The notes under the pieces are model-generated. The model ran no database searches, was not told the DNA's origin, and worked only from the letters and a program-made list of their open reading frames with translations. Shown here piece by piece: positions 10,570-19,270 of a stretch of 64,000 bases of DNA (position 1 is the first letter of the stretch; each line of letters starts with the position of its first letter). Location: positions 1 to 64,000 of the forward strand of contig NZ_JIAI01000021.1 of assembly GCF_000620785.1 (NCBI RefSeq), in the 5' to 3' direction. The stretch is from Actinospineispora acaciae DSM 45401 (GTDB taxonomy: Bacteria; Actinomycetota; Actinomycetes; Mycobacteriales; Pseudonocardiaceae). Made by a program: the position numbers and the translations under genes.

Positions 10570-10647
10570 AACTTCTCGAGTCCGGACCGATTCCTTCGAC
10601 CGGTCCTGGGGGTCTGCATGGGCGTCACGAACGGAAGGAGACCTTCG

Positions 10648-11064
10648 ATGAGCGTCACGCTGAACAAGGCGGCCCGGGGCCTGCTGGACGGGCCGCACCT
10701 GTCGGTCCTGGCCACCGCCAACGCCGACGGCCGCCCGCAGTCCTCGGTGATCTTCGTCAAGCGGGACGGCGACCAGGTGGTGTTCAGCACCATCAAGGGG
10801 CGGCTGAAGACGCGCAACATGACGCGCGACCCCCGGGTCAGCCTGCTGGTCCACAGCACCGCGGAGGACGAGCCGGGGTCGTTCTACGTCGAGATCCGGG
10901 GCCGGGTGGAGATCACCGAGGACCCGGAGAAGACCATGCTCCACGAGATGTACGACAGGTACATGGGTGGCGCGACCCCGCCGCCGGAGCCCGAGGCCGA
11001 GCGGCTGATCGTGCGGATCACCCCGGAGAAGGTCTACCTCTGGCCGCCGGTGGCCGACGACTGA
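10648..11064 (+). CDS. PPOX-class F420-dependent oxidoreductase
   Basis: A 138-residue split-barrel flavin/F420 protein. Typical family features are LSVLATANADGRPQSSVIFVKRDGDQVVFST at the N-terminus, the KTRNMTRDPRVSLLV core, and YVEIRGRVEI. Small proteins of this kind reduce diverse substrates with F420H2 in actinomycetes; the substrate is unknown. The ATG at 10648 was chosen over an upstream in-frame ATG because GGAAGGAGA sits 9 bases before it and the conserved domain starts at once. Confidence 0.85.
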   Translation: MSVTLNKAARGLLDGPHLSVLATANADGRPQSSVIFVKRDGDQVVFSTIKGRLKTRNMTRDPRVSLLVHSTAEDEPGSFYVEIRGRVEITEDPEKTMLHEMYDRYMGGATPPPEPEAERLIVRITPEKVYLWPPVADD

Positions 11065-11125
11065 GGGTCCGGACCGGCCCGGCCGCGACGACGTGAGAGT
11101 GTCACCAGAGAGAACGAGGGGGATC

Positions 11126-12064
11126 ATGGACGACTTTCGAGAGGTCGGCAGGCGGCTGTCGAACTGGGGCCGGTGGGACGCCGACGGGCAGCGCGACGAG
11201 CGGGGCACCACGAACCTGATCACCCCGGAGCGGGTCGCGGCGGCCGCCCGGCTGGCCCGCGAGGGCAAGGTGTTCGACCTGGGCATCCCGTTGGGCTCGG
11301 ACGGGCCGCAGCCGGGCGGCGGGGCCGGCGGGCCGGGGCGGATCAACCCCATCCTGCTGCTCGCCGAGACCGGCGCCGACCAGGACTTCCCCGGCGGCAT
11401 GCACTTCGCCGACGACTACGTGTTCATGCCGCTGCAGAGCGCGTCGCAGTGGGACGGGCTGGCGCACATCCACTACGACGGGCAGATGTTCAACGGCTTC
11501 CCGGCCACCGACGTGACCCCGCACGGGGCCAAGCACCTGTCCATCGAGACCCAGGCCAAGGGCATCGTCGGGCGCGGCGTGCTGGTCGACGTGGCCCGCC
11601 ACCGGGGCGTGGACTGGCTGGCGGCCGGTGAGGTGATCACCCCGGACGAGCTGGACGAGGTGCTCGCCGCGCAGGGTGTGGAGCTGCGGGGCGGCGACAT
11701 AGTGGCCGTCCGTACCGGCTGGCGCCGCAAGTTCCTCACCGAGGGCGACCCGGCGTCGTTCATGGCCGGCGAGCCGGGGCTCGGGCTGGCCAGCTGCGAG
11801 TGGCTGCACCGGCACGAGGTGGCGGCGGTGTGCTCGGACAACTGGGCGGTGGAGGCGCTGCCCGGCGAGGACGAGAACGTGATCCTGCCGGTGCACATGG
11901 TGCTGATCAGGGATATGGGCATGACGCTCGGCGAGATCCTGGACTTCGAGGAGCTCTCCGAGGACTGCGCGGCGGACGGCCGCTACGACTTCTTCCTCAC
12001 CGCGCCGCCGATCAAGTTCCGCCGCGCGGTCGGCTCCCCGATCAACCCGCTCGCGATCAAGTAG
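11126..12064 (+). CDS. Cyclase family protein (kynurenine formamidase-like hydrolase), copy 1
   Basis: A 312-residue metal-dependent hydrolase of the PF04199 cyclase family. It carries the Asp/His metal region as SQWDGLAHIHYDG, then GRGVLVDVARHRG, GDIVAVRTGW and the SDNWAVE segment, and ends in NPLAIK. Family members open cyclic amides or formamides. The ATG at 11126 has GAGGGGGAT upstream. It shares a transcript with the nitrilase-type gene 8 bases downstream, suggesting two hydrolytic steps on one nitrogen compound (inference). A paralogue at 41028-41981 ends identically but is paired with a CoA ligase. Confidence 0.87.
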   Translation: MDDFREVGRRLSNWGRWDADGQRDERGTTNLITPERVAAAARLAREGKVFDLGIPLGSDGPQPGGGAGGPGRINPILLLAETGADQDFPGGMHFADDYVFMPLQSASQWDGLAHIHYDGQMFNGFPATDVTPHGAKHLSIETQAKGIVGRGVLVDVARHRGVDWLAAGEVITPDELDEVLAAQGVELRGGDIVAVRTGWRRKFLTEGDPASFMAGEPGLGLASCEWLHRHEVAAVCSDNWAVEALPGEDENVILPVHMVLIRDMGMTLGEILDFEELSEDCAADGRYDFFLTAPPIKFRRAVGSPINPLAIK

Positions 12065-12072
12065 GGCCGAGA

Positions 12073-12846
12073 ATGGTCGGCATGCGCATGATGCTGGCGG
12101 CGATCCGGTGCGAGAAGGGCGACGTCGAAGGGAACCTCGCGTCCCACCTGCGGCTGGTCGGGGCAGCCGGCTCGGCCGGATGTGACCTGGTGCTCTTCCC
12201 GGAGATGTCGCTGACGGGATCGGTCGACCCCGCCGTGTCACCGGAGCGGTTGATGTCCCTGGACCACGCCGCCGTGGCACGGCTGGCGCGGGCGAGCGGG
12301 GAGGTCGGCGTCTGCTTCGGGATGGCGGAGCGCTCGGCGGACGGCGACCCGTACATCACCCAGGTGGTCGCGACGGGCGGCGCGGTCGCGGGTGTTCAGC
12401 GCAAGCGGCATCTCGGCGAGGGCGAGGAGGCGTTCACGGCGGGCACCGCGTCGGAGACGTTCGATCACGCGGGCGTCAGGTTCGGCGTGGCCATCTGCGC
12501 CGAGTCGGGGTTCGATGCGCCGTTCGACTCGGCGGCGGCGGCCGGGGCGCGGCTGGTCCTCTTTCCGGCCGCGCCCGGGCTGTACGGACGGCGCACCGAC
12601 GAGGCCTCGTGGCGGTCCGGTTTCGGCTGGTGGGAAGGCGAGAGCCTGGGCGATGCGCGCCGCCACGCCGCCCGCCTGGGGATCTGGGTCGCCTCGGCCG
12701 GCCAGGCCGGTTCCACCGTCGACGAGGACTTTCCCGGGCTCGCGGCGCTGGTGAGCCCGGCCGGTGAGGTGACCGACCGGCTCCCGGACTGGCGAGAAGG
12801 GGTGCTCACGGTCGACGTTCCCGTCACCACGGCAGGAAGAAGCTGA
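12073..12846 (+). CDS. Carbon-nitrogen hydrolase (nitrilase superfamily amidase)
   Basis: A 257-residue enzyme with the complete nitrilase-fold triad: Glu44 in LFPEMSLTG, Lys111 in QRKRHLG, and Cys142 in VAICAESGF. It hydrolyses a C-N bond of an amide or carbamoyl compound; the branch is not clear enough to name a substrate. The ATG at 12073 lies 8 bases after the cyclase stop, so both are probably co-translated. The 3' end overlaps the convergent M56 peptidase gene by 23 bases. Confidence 0.87.
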   Translation: MVGMRMMLAAIRCEKGDVEGNLASHLRLVGAAGSAGCDLVLFPEMSLTGSVDPAVSPERLMSLDHAAVARLARASGEVGVCFGMAERSADGDPYITQVVATGGAVAGVQRKRHLGEGEEAFTAGTASETFDHAGVRFGVAICAESGFDAPFDSAAAAGARLVLFPAAPGLYGRRTDEASWRSGFGWWEGESLGDARRHAARLGIWVASAGQAGSTVDEDFPGLAALVSPAGEVTDRLPDWREGVLTVDVPVTTAGRS

Positions 12847-13684
12847 CCGGGGTGGCCGCCACGGTGGCGGCGGTGCCGAGCACGAGCAGGCGGACGGCGA
12901 GCGGCAGGCCGGCGGCGCGGCCGGTGAGCCGGTCCAGCGCGCCCTGGCGGTCGAAGCGGCGCAGCGCGGTGGCCAGGGCCTCGGCGGGCTGGGTGCGGCG
13001 GGCCGTGTCGTCCGCGCGCATCTCCAGCAGCAGCGCGACCGCGGCGAAGATCGTCTCCGGGGCCCGCCACCTCGGCGCCAGCCGGCGCAGCGCGGCGAAC
13101 GGCAGCAGCGCGAGGTGGTGGCGTTCGCGCGCATGTGCCCGCTCGTGAGCGAGCACGGCGGCCAGCTCGACGCGGCTCAGGGCGTCCAGCGCGCCGGCGC
13201 TGACCACCATTCGCGGCGGGCGGCCCGGGACGCAGTACGCGGTCGGGCCGGGGTGGTCGAGCACGAGCACGCCGGGCAGGCCGGGCTCGGGGCGGGCCAC
13301 CAGCGCGAGCAGGTCCCGGTGCCGGTGCCGGGTGCGCCGGGCGGCCAGTGCGGAGGTCACCACGGCGGCGACGAGGACCGTGGCCAGGGCGAGGGCGGTG
13401 AGCAGCGGTGTGGCGTGCCAGGCGGTGAAACCGTCGGGGGCACGGCCGGTCGGGAGCTCGGACGCGGCGGTGAGCACGGCTCGCGGCATGCCGGTTTCGT
13501 ACGGTGTCAGGCCGAGGGTGAGCAGCGCGCCGATCAGCGACAGCGGCACGGTCAGGGCCACCAGGTGCCAGGTCAGCACGGCGGTCAGCGGGCAGCGGCG
13601 GACCCAGCGGGCTCGAAGCAAAGCCGGCACCGCCGCGGCGGCCAGGACCAGCGCGGTCAGGAAGTGCACCAGGGCGATCGTCAC
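12824..13684 (-). CDS. M56-family membrane metallopeptidase (BlaR1-like, no sensor domain)
   Basis: A 286-residue integral membrane protein with hydrophobic segments near residues 3-25, 35-58, 92-115 and at the C-terminus. The zinc motif HERAH is at residues 180-184, with a downstream EMRADD giving the third ligand candidate. The extracellular penicillin-binding sensor of true BlaR1 is absent, as in most actinomycete M56 proteins. The GTG start overlaps the stop of the BlaI-type gene (GTGA), so both are made together and the peptidase presumably inactivates that repressor. No beta-lactamase gene lies nearby. Confidence 0.88.
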   Translation of the reverse strand: MTIALVHFLTALVLAAAAVPALLRARWVRRCPLTAVLTWHLVALTVPLSLIGALLTLGLTPYETGMPRAVLTAASELPTGRAPDGFTAWHATPLLTALALATVLVAAVVTSALAARRTRHRHRDLLALVARPEPGLPGVLVLDHPGPTAYCVPGRPPRMVVSAGALDALSRVELAAVLAHERAHARERHHLALLPFAALRRLAPRWRAPETIFAAVALLLEMRADDTARRTQPAEALATALRRFDRQGALDRLTGRAAGLPLAVRLLVLGTAATVAATPVSFFLPW

Positions 13685-14052
13685 GGCTGGTCGGGCGGCC
13701 GGTCAAGGTCGGCGAGCGCGCGACCCAGGGCCTCGGCGTCCGGCGCGGGCACCGAGCGGGCGAACCGGGTCAGCGCGGCGTCCCGGTCGCCGGTCAGGTC
13801 CAGGGCGTCCAGCATCAGGGTGGCCACGTACTGGTCGCGGCTCGCGGCCGGCGCGTACCGCCAGGCCCGGCCGTCCCGCTCGCGGCGGGCGAAGCCCTTG
13901 CGGGCCAGCCGGTCCAGCACGGTCAGCACCGTGGTGTAGGCCAGCGACCTGTCGGCGAGCGCGTCGGCCACCTCCCGCACCAGCAGCGGGCGGCCGGCGT
14001 CCCAGAGCCGGTCCATCACCACCCGCTCCAGCTCACCGAGGCTCGGCCTCAT
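13681..14052 (-). CDS. BlaI/MecI-type transcriptional repressor
   Basis: A 123-residue winged-helix repressor (LGELERVVMDRLWDAGRPLLVREVADAL, then YTTVLTVLDRLARKGFARRERDGRAWRY). The C-terminal dimerisation helix would contain the site cut by the partner peptidase. The ATG overlaps the HMG-CoA lyase stop (ATGA) and its stop overlaps the M56 start, so three unrelated functions form one tightly coupled unit. BlaI/M56 pairs in actinomycetes often govern genes other than beta-lactamases; the target is unknown. Confidence 0.9.
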   Translation of the reverse strand: MRPSLGELERVVMDRLWDAGRPLLVREVADALADRSLAYTTVLTVLDRLARKGFARRERDGRAWRYAPAASRDQYVATLMLDALDLTGDRDAALTRFARSVPAPDAEALGRALADLDRPPDQP

Positions 14053-14978
14053 GAGCCCACCAACGCGCGCACCACCCGCGACGGGCTCGGCCGGCCCAGC
14101 CGCTGCGCCATCCAGGCGCTGGTCGCCACCAGCTTGTCCAGGTCGATGCCGGTCTCGATGCCCAGCCCGTGCAGCGCCCAGACCAGGTCCTCGGTGGCCA
14201 GGTTCCCGGTGGCGCTCCTGGCGTACGGGCAGCCGCCAAGGCCGCCGGCCGACGCGTCCACGATCCCGACCCCGCGCCCGAGCGCGGCCAGCGTGTTGGC
14301 CAGGGCCTGGCCGTAGGTGTCGTGGAAGTGCACGGCGATCCGCTCCACCGCGACCCCGTCGGCGACCAGCGCGTCCAGCAGCGCGACCACCCGCCCGGCG
14401 GTGGCCACCCCGATGGTGTCGCCGAGGCTCAGCTCGGTGCAGCCCAGCGCCATCATCCGCCGCGCCACCGACACCACCTGGGCCACGGGCACCTCGCCCT
14501 CCCACGGGTCGCCGAAGCACATCGACAGGTACGCCCGCACCGGCAGCCCGGCGGCCCGCGCCCTGGCCACCACCGGCGCGAACATCTCCAGCGACTGGTC
14601 CACCGTCCGGTTCAGGTTGCGCCGGGCGAACGCCTCGGTGGCGCTGCCGAACACGGCCACCTCGCCGACCCCGGCGTCCAGCGCGCGCTCCAGGCCGCGC
14701 TCGTTGGGCACCAGCACCGGGTAGCGCACGCCGTCCTTGCGGTCCAACGCGGCGAGCACCTCGGCGGCGTCGGCCAACTGCGGCACCCAGCGCGGGTGCA
14801 CGAAGCTGGTCGCCTCCACGACCCGGTGGCCCGCGTCCACCAGCCGCTCGATGAACTCCACCTTCACCTCGGTGGGCAGCACCGCCGACTCGTTCTGCAG
14901 CCCGTCGCGGGGTCCGACCTCGCAGACGGTGACCCGAGCCGGCAGCCCGTCCAGCGGCGTCGTTCCGTACCCCGGCAT
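14049..14978 (-). CDS. mvaB: Hydroxymethylglutaryl-CoA lyase
   Basis: A 309-residue TIM-barrel lyase that splits HMG-CoA into acetoacetate and acetyl-CoA (leucine catabolism). The N-terminal CEVGPRDGLQNE holds the catalytic Arg-Asp pair, HFHDTYGQ the metal ligands, and GGLGGCPYA the lid cysteine at about residue 250. Full length for the family. The usual partner genes of leucine degradation are not adjacent; instead the gene is coupled to a BlaI/M56 pair. The ATG at 14978 begins the conserved domain directly. Confidence 0.92.
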   Translation of the reverse strand: MPGYGTTPLDGLPARVTVCEVGPRDGLQNESAVLPTEVKVEFIERLVDAGHRVVEATSFVHPRWVPQLADAAEVLAALDRKDGVRYPVLVPNERGLERALDAGVGEVAVFGSATEAFARRNLNRTVDQSLEMFAPVVARARAAGLPVRAYLSMCFGDPWEGEVPVAQVVSVARRMMALGCTELSLGDTIGVATAGRVVALLDALVADGVAVERIAVHFHDTYGQALANTLAALGRGVGIVDASAGGLGGCPYARSATGNLATEDLVWALHGLGIETGIDLDKLVATSAWMAQRLGRPSPSRVVRALVGS

Positions 14979-15018
14979 GCCGGCAAGCCTATGCCCGGCC
15001 TACCGGCCGTGTCGTACA

Positions 15019-15038
15019 ACGCATGCGTACAACGTTGT
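15019..15038. promoter_or_regulatory. Two abutting palindromes upstream of the monooxygenase gene
   Basis: ACGCATGCGT (15019-15028) is directly followed by ACAACGTTGT (15029-15038); both are perfect 10-bp palindromes, and GTACAAC occurs twice across them. They lie in the 142-base divergent region between the lyase and the monooxygenase. A TTGACC at 15064-15069 with TATCGT 16 bases later may be the monooxygenase promoter. Confidence 0.4.
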
Positions 15039-15120
15039 GGTTTGTGTACCACCCGTCACACAGTTGACCCTTCTACTATCCCGCATATCGTTTGTCGCTA
15101 TCACGGGGAGCGCAGTGCCG

Positions 15121-16620
15121 ATGCGGGTGATCGTGGTCGGAGCCGGTTTCGGCGGTATCGCCACCGCGATCGAGCTGCGTCGCCACGGCTTCAATGAGGT
15201 CACTCTGTTGGAGGCGGCCCCCGAGCTCGGCGGCACCTGGCACTACAACAGCTACCCGGGCGCCACCTGCGACGTGCCGAGCCACTTCTACTCGTTCTCC
15301 TACGCGCAGCGGCGGGACTGGTCGCGGCTGTGCTCGCCGCAAGCGGAGATCCTGGACTACCTGCGCGGGGTGGCCAGCGACCACGACGTCGCCGGCCTGG
15401 TGGTCCCGAACAGCACGGTGACCGGCTGCGAGTGGGACGAGGCGGCGTGCCGGTGGACGGTGCGCACCGAGGACGGCACCGCCCGCGAGGCCGAGGCGCT
15501 GGTGCTGGCCACCGGGCAGCTGAACCGCCCGGCGCTGCCCGGGATCGCCGGGCTGGACGACTTCGCCGGGCACAGCTTCCACTCCGCGCGCTGGGACCAC
15601 GACTACGACCTGACCGGCAAGCGGGTCGCGGTGATCGGCACCGGGGCCAGCGCCGTGCAGTTCGTGCCCGCCGTGGCCCGCCAGGCCGCGGCGCTGACGA
15701 TCTTCCAGCGCACCGGCAACTGGTTCCTGGCGCGCCGCAACCGCGCCTACCCCCGGCCGATCAAGGCCGCGTTCCAGCACGTCCCGGGCCTGCAGCGGGT
15801 CCGGCGCCGGTTCGTCTACCACTACGGGGACACGCTCACCGCCGCCATCCGCAACCCGGACACCGTCGGGCGGCTGCTGGCCATGCGCTCGGCGGCGTTC
15901 ATGCGCCGGCAGCTGCGGGACAAGGACGTGCGGCGCAAGGCCTGGCCGGACTACACCTTCGGCTGCAAGCGCGTGCTGTTCAGCTCGGAGTACCTGCCGG
16001 CGTTGCAGCGTCCGAACGTGGAGCTGGTCACCGAGGCGATCGAGCGGATGGATCCGTCCGGGCCGGTGACCGCCGACGGGCGCCGCCACGAGGTGGACTG
16101 CGTCATCTACGGCACCGGGTTCAGGACCAACGACTTCATGTTCCCGATGGAGATCACCGGCGCCGGCGGGCGGACGCTGCGCGAGGAGTGGGCCGGCGGG
16201 GCGCACGCGCACCTCGGCATGACCGTGCCGGGGTTCCCGTCCATGTTCATCCTCTACGGCCCGAACACGAACACCTCCGGCGGCTCGATCATCTTCTACC
16301 TGGAGAAGCAGGCCGGATACGTGCGGCAGGCGCTGCAGCGGGTCCGCGAGCGGGACGCGGCGGCCATCGAGGTGCGCGCCGAGGTCGAGCGGGCCAGCGA
16401 CCGCGACCTGCAGTCCCGGTTCGCCGGCACGGCGTGGGCGGCCTGCAGCTCGTGGTACCGCGACCGGGCCGGGCGGTTCATCGCCAACTGGCCCGGCTAC
16501 ATGGGCGAGTACGCCGCCCGCACCAAACGCCTCGACCCGGACGAGTACCGGCTCATCGCCCGCCCGGGACCCGGCGGTGGCGGCGACGACCGGCCGGTGT
16601 CCGCCGAGCAAAACGCCTGA
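15121..16620 (+). CDS. Flavin-containing monooxygenase, Baeyer-Villiger type
   Basis: A 499-residue FAD/NADPH enzyme that inserts oxygen next to a ketone or oxidises heteroatoms. It has the FAD Rossmann motif GAGFGGIATA at residues 7-16, the second nucleotide motif GTGASA near 173, and between them the Baeyer-Villiger fingerprint FxGxxxHxxxW as FAGHSFHSARW (residues 148-158). A late ATG at 15121 was chosen because GGGGAG lies 10 bases upstream; GTG at 15115 is too close to it. The gene ends just before a long hairpin terminator. The ketone substrate cannot be read from sequence. Confidence 0.9.
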   Translation: MRVIVVGAGFGGIATAIELRRHGFNEVTLLEAAPELGGTWHYNSYPGATCDVPSHFYSFSYAQRRDWSRLCSPQAEILDYLRGVASDHDVAGLVVPNSTVTGCEWDEAACRWTVRTEDGTAREAEALVLATGQLNRPALPGIAGLDDFAGHSFHSARWDHDYDLTGKRVAVIGTGASAVQFVPAVARQAAALTIFQRTGNWFLARRNRAYPRPIKAAFQHVPGLQRVRRRFVYHYGDTLTAAIRNPDTVGRLLAMRSAAFMRRQLRDKDVRRKAWPDYTFGCKRVLFSSEYLPALQRPNVELVTEAIERMDPSGPVTADGRRHEVDCVIYGTGFRTNDFMFPMEITGAGGRTLREEWAGGAHAHLGMTVPGFPSMFILYGPNTNTSGGSIIFYLEKQAGYVRQALQRVRERDAAAIEVRAEVERASDRDLQSRFAGTAWAACSSWYRDRAGRFIANWPGYMGEYAARTKRLDPDEYRLIARPGPGGGGDDRPVSAEQNA

Positions 16621-16625
16621 CCAGA

Positions 16626-16673
16626 ACCCGTGAGTGGCTAGGGGCGTCATAGCGCCCCTAGCCACTCACGGGT
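16626..16673. terminator. Dispersed hairpin terminator, copy 1
   Basis: A perfect 21-bp inverted repeat with a 6-base loop, between the convergent monooxygenase and small secreted protein genes. The arm contains CCGTGAGTGGCTAGGGGCG. Near-identical hairpins are at 38449-38490 and 60141-60188, both also between convergent genes. The bases just after it (TGACCTGCGCATA) recur after copy 3, so the repeat is longer than the hairpin. Confidence 0.85.
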
Positions 16674-16771
16674 GGTGACCTGCGCATACGACGGAGCGCC
16701 GGCCGGGGCTGGGTGCCCTGCCGGCGCTCCGTCGGGGTACTGCTGGGGAGCGGACGTTCAGTCTGGGAGCG

Positions 16772-17137
16772 TCACTTGTCGCTGTTGCTGCTCGAGCCGC
16801 CGGACGAGCTCGAGCTGGAGCCGTGCGAGCCGGAGTTGCCCTTGGACTTGTCGTTGTCCTTGGACTTCTTGCCGTCCTTGGACGTGTCCTTGTCGTCCGA
16901 CGTGCCCGTCGATTCCTTGCTGTTGAGCGAGTCCTCGTCCAAGCCGTCCTTCGCCTTGGTCGGCTTGTCGCCCAGGTCCTCCTCGGTCGTGCCCTGGTCG
17001 CTGGACTCGCTGGTGGTGCCGGGGAGCAGGCCCTTACCAAGGTCCCCGACCACGTCGGCGGACGCGGTGCCGGCGCCGGCAAGGATGGCTCCGGTTGCGG
17101 CCGTGACCGCCAGGGTGATGCGCAGACGACGCTGCAT
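16772..17137 (-). CDS. Small secreted protein, Ser/Asp/Lys-rich (paralogue of the 2472-2744 gene)
   Basis: A 121-residue exported protein of unknown function. The signal peptide MQRRLRITLAVTAATGAILA nearly repeats that of the 2.5 kb gene, and cleavage is expected after ASA at residue 27. The mature chain is extremely polar: Asp/Glu/Lys/Ser repeats such as KDGKKSKDNDKSKG, then a poly-Ser/Gly tail, so it is probably disordered. The start is firm: GAGGAGGA lies 7 bases upstream of the ATG. It could be a wall-associated or matrix protein; no enzyme domain is visible. Confidence 0.65.
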   Translation of the reverse strand: MQRRLRITLAVTAATGAILAGAGTASADVVGDLGKGLLPGTTSESSDQGTTEEDLGDKPTKAKDGLDEDSLNSKESTGTSDDKDTSKDGKKSKDNDKSKGNSGSHGSSSSSSGGSSSNSDK

Positions 17138-17308
17138 AGGGCAATCCTCCTCTGGGTCGAACCGCACGCGGTTGGTACGGCAACGGCAGAGGCTAGGGGA
17201 CGCCAAATGGCGTACCGAATACCGGGTTGGGCTCACCCGCCGGGAGCAGCGCAAATACGATCACGGACGTATTACGGACCGGACACGGGCCGGCGTCGGA
17301 GCTCGGCG

Positions 17309-18073
17309 TCAGTCCAGGCCGCCGAAGACGTTCTGGTCCCAGTCGATCACCGAGCCGGTCACCACGCCGCTGCGGTCGGAGAGCAGGAAGACCACGAACT
17401 CGGCGATCTCGTCGACCTGGCCGAGCTTGCCCATCGGCAGGCGCTTGGCGGCAAGCTCGCGCCAGTCGTCGCCGGCGTCGTGGAAGCGGCGCTGGATGTC
17501 GTCCTCGCCCTCGGTGTCGGTCCAGCCGATGTCCAGCCCGTTGATCCGGATCCGGTCCCAGCGGTGCGCGTGCGCGGCGTTGCGGGTCAGGCCGGCCAGG
17601 CCGGCCTTGGCGGCCACGTAGCCCGCGAGGTAGGGCTGTCCGCCCAGCTCGGACGAGGTGATCACGTTGACGATGCTGCCCGGGGCGCCCCGTCGGCGCA
17701 GGTCGGCCACCACGGCCTGCATGAGGAAGAACGGGCCGCGCAGGTTGACCGCGATGTGCGCGTCGAACAGCTCGGGCGTGGTGTCCAGCAGGCTGCCCCT
17801 GGTGGTCAGGCCGGCGGCGTTCACCAGGTGGTCGACGCGGCCGAATTCGGCGATCACGGCGGCCACGGCGGCGCGGGCGGAGGTGACGTCGGCGACGTCG
17901 CAGGGGACGTACCGCGCGGCGTGGCCGGCGGCGACCAGTGCCTCGCCCGGCTCCGGTCGGCGGCCGGTGACCGCGACGGTGGCGCCCTGCGCGGTGGCCG
18001 CCCGTGCCACCGCCGCGCCGACCCCCTGGGTGCCCCCGCTGATGAGCACCACGCGGTCGTCAAGCAGGCCCAT
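17309..18073 (-). CDS. Short-chain dehydrogenase/reductase, last gene of the moc-like operon
   Basis: A 254-residue classical SDR. It has the cofactor motif SGGTQGVG at residues 12-19, NAAG, and the catalytic Ser (ITSSE) with Tyr-x-x-x-Lys as GYVAAKA. It probably oxidises or reduces a hydroxyl of a cyclic polyol intermediate, judged by the neighbours (inference). It is 111 bases downstream of the PhyH-type dioxygenase on the same strand and closes the operon that begins at 23535. Confidence 0.88.
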   Translation of the reverse strand: MGLLDDRVVLISGGTQGVGAAVARAATAQGATVAVTGRRPEPGEALVAAGHAARYVPCDVADVTSARAAVAAVIAEFGRVDHLVNAAGLTTRGSLLDTTPELFDAHIAVNLRGPFFLMQAVVADLRRRGAPGSIVNVITSSELGGQPYLAGYVAAKAGLAGLTRNAAHAHRWDRIRINGLDIGWTDTEGEDDIQRRFHDAGDDWRELAAKRLPMGKLGQVDEIAEFVVFLLSDRSGVVTGSVIDWDQNVFGGLD

Positions 18074-18184
18074 GCCTGTGCCTCTTTTCGTTTTTGGGTA
18101 CTTCGGCGCTCGTTGGCCGGGTGCAGCGACACTCCGGAGTCACCCGGCCGGGCGTGCGCGGCCACCGGGACGTATGAGCCATGG

Positions 18185-19270
18185 TCACGGGGACCTGCGT
18201 GCGGCGTGCGCGGCCAGCTCGGATTCCAGCCGGTCGGGGGGCCACCGCTGGGCCAGTGCTTGCCGTACGAGGTCGGCCTGGCTGGGTGGGGCGAGGCCGT
18301 CCAGCGGCGGGTCGCGGTCCAGGTCGGTGGGGAAGGGGTAGCCCTCGGCGGCGGCGGCCACGGCGTTGGCTGGTTCGGGGTGGCCGAGCAGCGCGGGGTA
18401 GATGGCGGTGCAGACCCGGCGGCGGTCGACGGTCTCCATGGCGCGGCCGAACGCGGACGAGACCTGCAGCAGGTTGGCCATCCGGCGCACGTCGGGGGTG
18501 CGGTTGGTGCCGGCGCCGTGGATCACTGCCGGGTTGAAGAACACCGCGTCGCCCAGGCGCAGCGGCAGCTGGACGTGGTGTTCGTCGAAGTACCGGCGGA
18601 ACTCCGGGCGCTCGGTGGCCAGGTATCCGGGCAGGTACTTCTGCGAGTGCGGCAGGTAGCAGGTCGGGCCGGTCTCGACGGGCATGTCCGAGTGCGCCAC
18701 GGCGCCCTGCAGGGTCAGGACCGGGGAGAGCCGGTGCACGTGCTCCGGGTAGCACGAGATCTGGGCGGCGGGCAGGAAGCCGAGGTGGTAGTCACGGTGC
18801 CCGACCTGCCCGGCGCCGCCCGGGTTGACCACGTTCACCTGCGAGGTGACCTGGTAGCCGGGGCCCAGCCAGGCCTCGCTGACCCGGGCCAGCGCGTCGT
18901 TGTCGTAGTACTCCACGAAGGTGGCCGGGGCGCGGACGGCCAGCTTCTCCAGCGCGTTCCAGATCCGGTCGTTGGCGCCGGGGCGGGCGAAGTGGTCGCC
19001 GCTGACCGCGCCGGCCGCCTGCTGCTCGGCGATGATCGCGGCGAACTCCTCGGACGCGCGGGAGACGACGGCGGGGTCGAAGGCATCGCGGACGATCACG
19101 ATGCCCGGGCCGTCGGCCAGCGCTCGGGTCAGCTCGGTCGACGGGGTCGTGCGCAGCGCGTCGGCGTCGTAGACGAGCACGCCGTCTCGGATGTCGCCGG
19201 CGTGTGGGTAGTCCGCCGGGTCCGTCCCCGAAGCGACCACCGTGACCAGGTCGTCCAGCCTGCAGTCCAT
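18185..19270 (-). CDS. Phytanoyl-CoA dioxygenase-family oxygenase
   Basis: A 361-residue Fe(II)/2-oxoglutarate-type oxygenase. The iron triad is His158 and Asp160 (GHRDYH) with His251 (VIHGAGTNR), and Arg257 can bind 2-oxoglutarate. Family members hydroxylate small molecules as well as acyl-CoA; nothing here indicates a CoA substrate. The ATG overlaps the Rieske gene stop by one base (TGATG), so it is translated with the ferredoxin and membrane oxygenase. In this operon it may hydroxylate or demethylate an inositol derivative (inference). Confidence 0.85.
   Translation of the reverse strand: MDCRLDDLVTVVASGTDPADYPHAGDIRDGVLVYDADALRTTPSTELTRALADGPGIVIVRDAFDPAVVSRASEEFAAIIAEQQAAGAVSGDHFARPGANDRIWNALEKLAVRAPATFVEYYDNDALARVSEAWLGPGYQVTSQVNVVNPGGAGQVGHRDYHLGFLPAAQISCYPEHVHRLSPVLTLQGAVAHSDMPVETGPTCYLPHSQKYLPGYLATERPEFRRYFDEHHVQLPLRLGDAVFFNPAVIHGAGTNRTPDVRRMANLLQVSSAFGRAMETVDRRRVCTAIYPALLGHPEPANAVAAAAEGYPFPTDLDRDPPLDGLAPPSQADLVRQALAQRWPPDRLESELAAHAARRSP

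Noticed and set aside
12824..14052. BlaR1/BlaI beta-lactamase resistance locus
   Set aside because: The peptidase lacks the penicillin-binding sensor and there is no beta-lactamase gene nearby.
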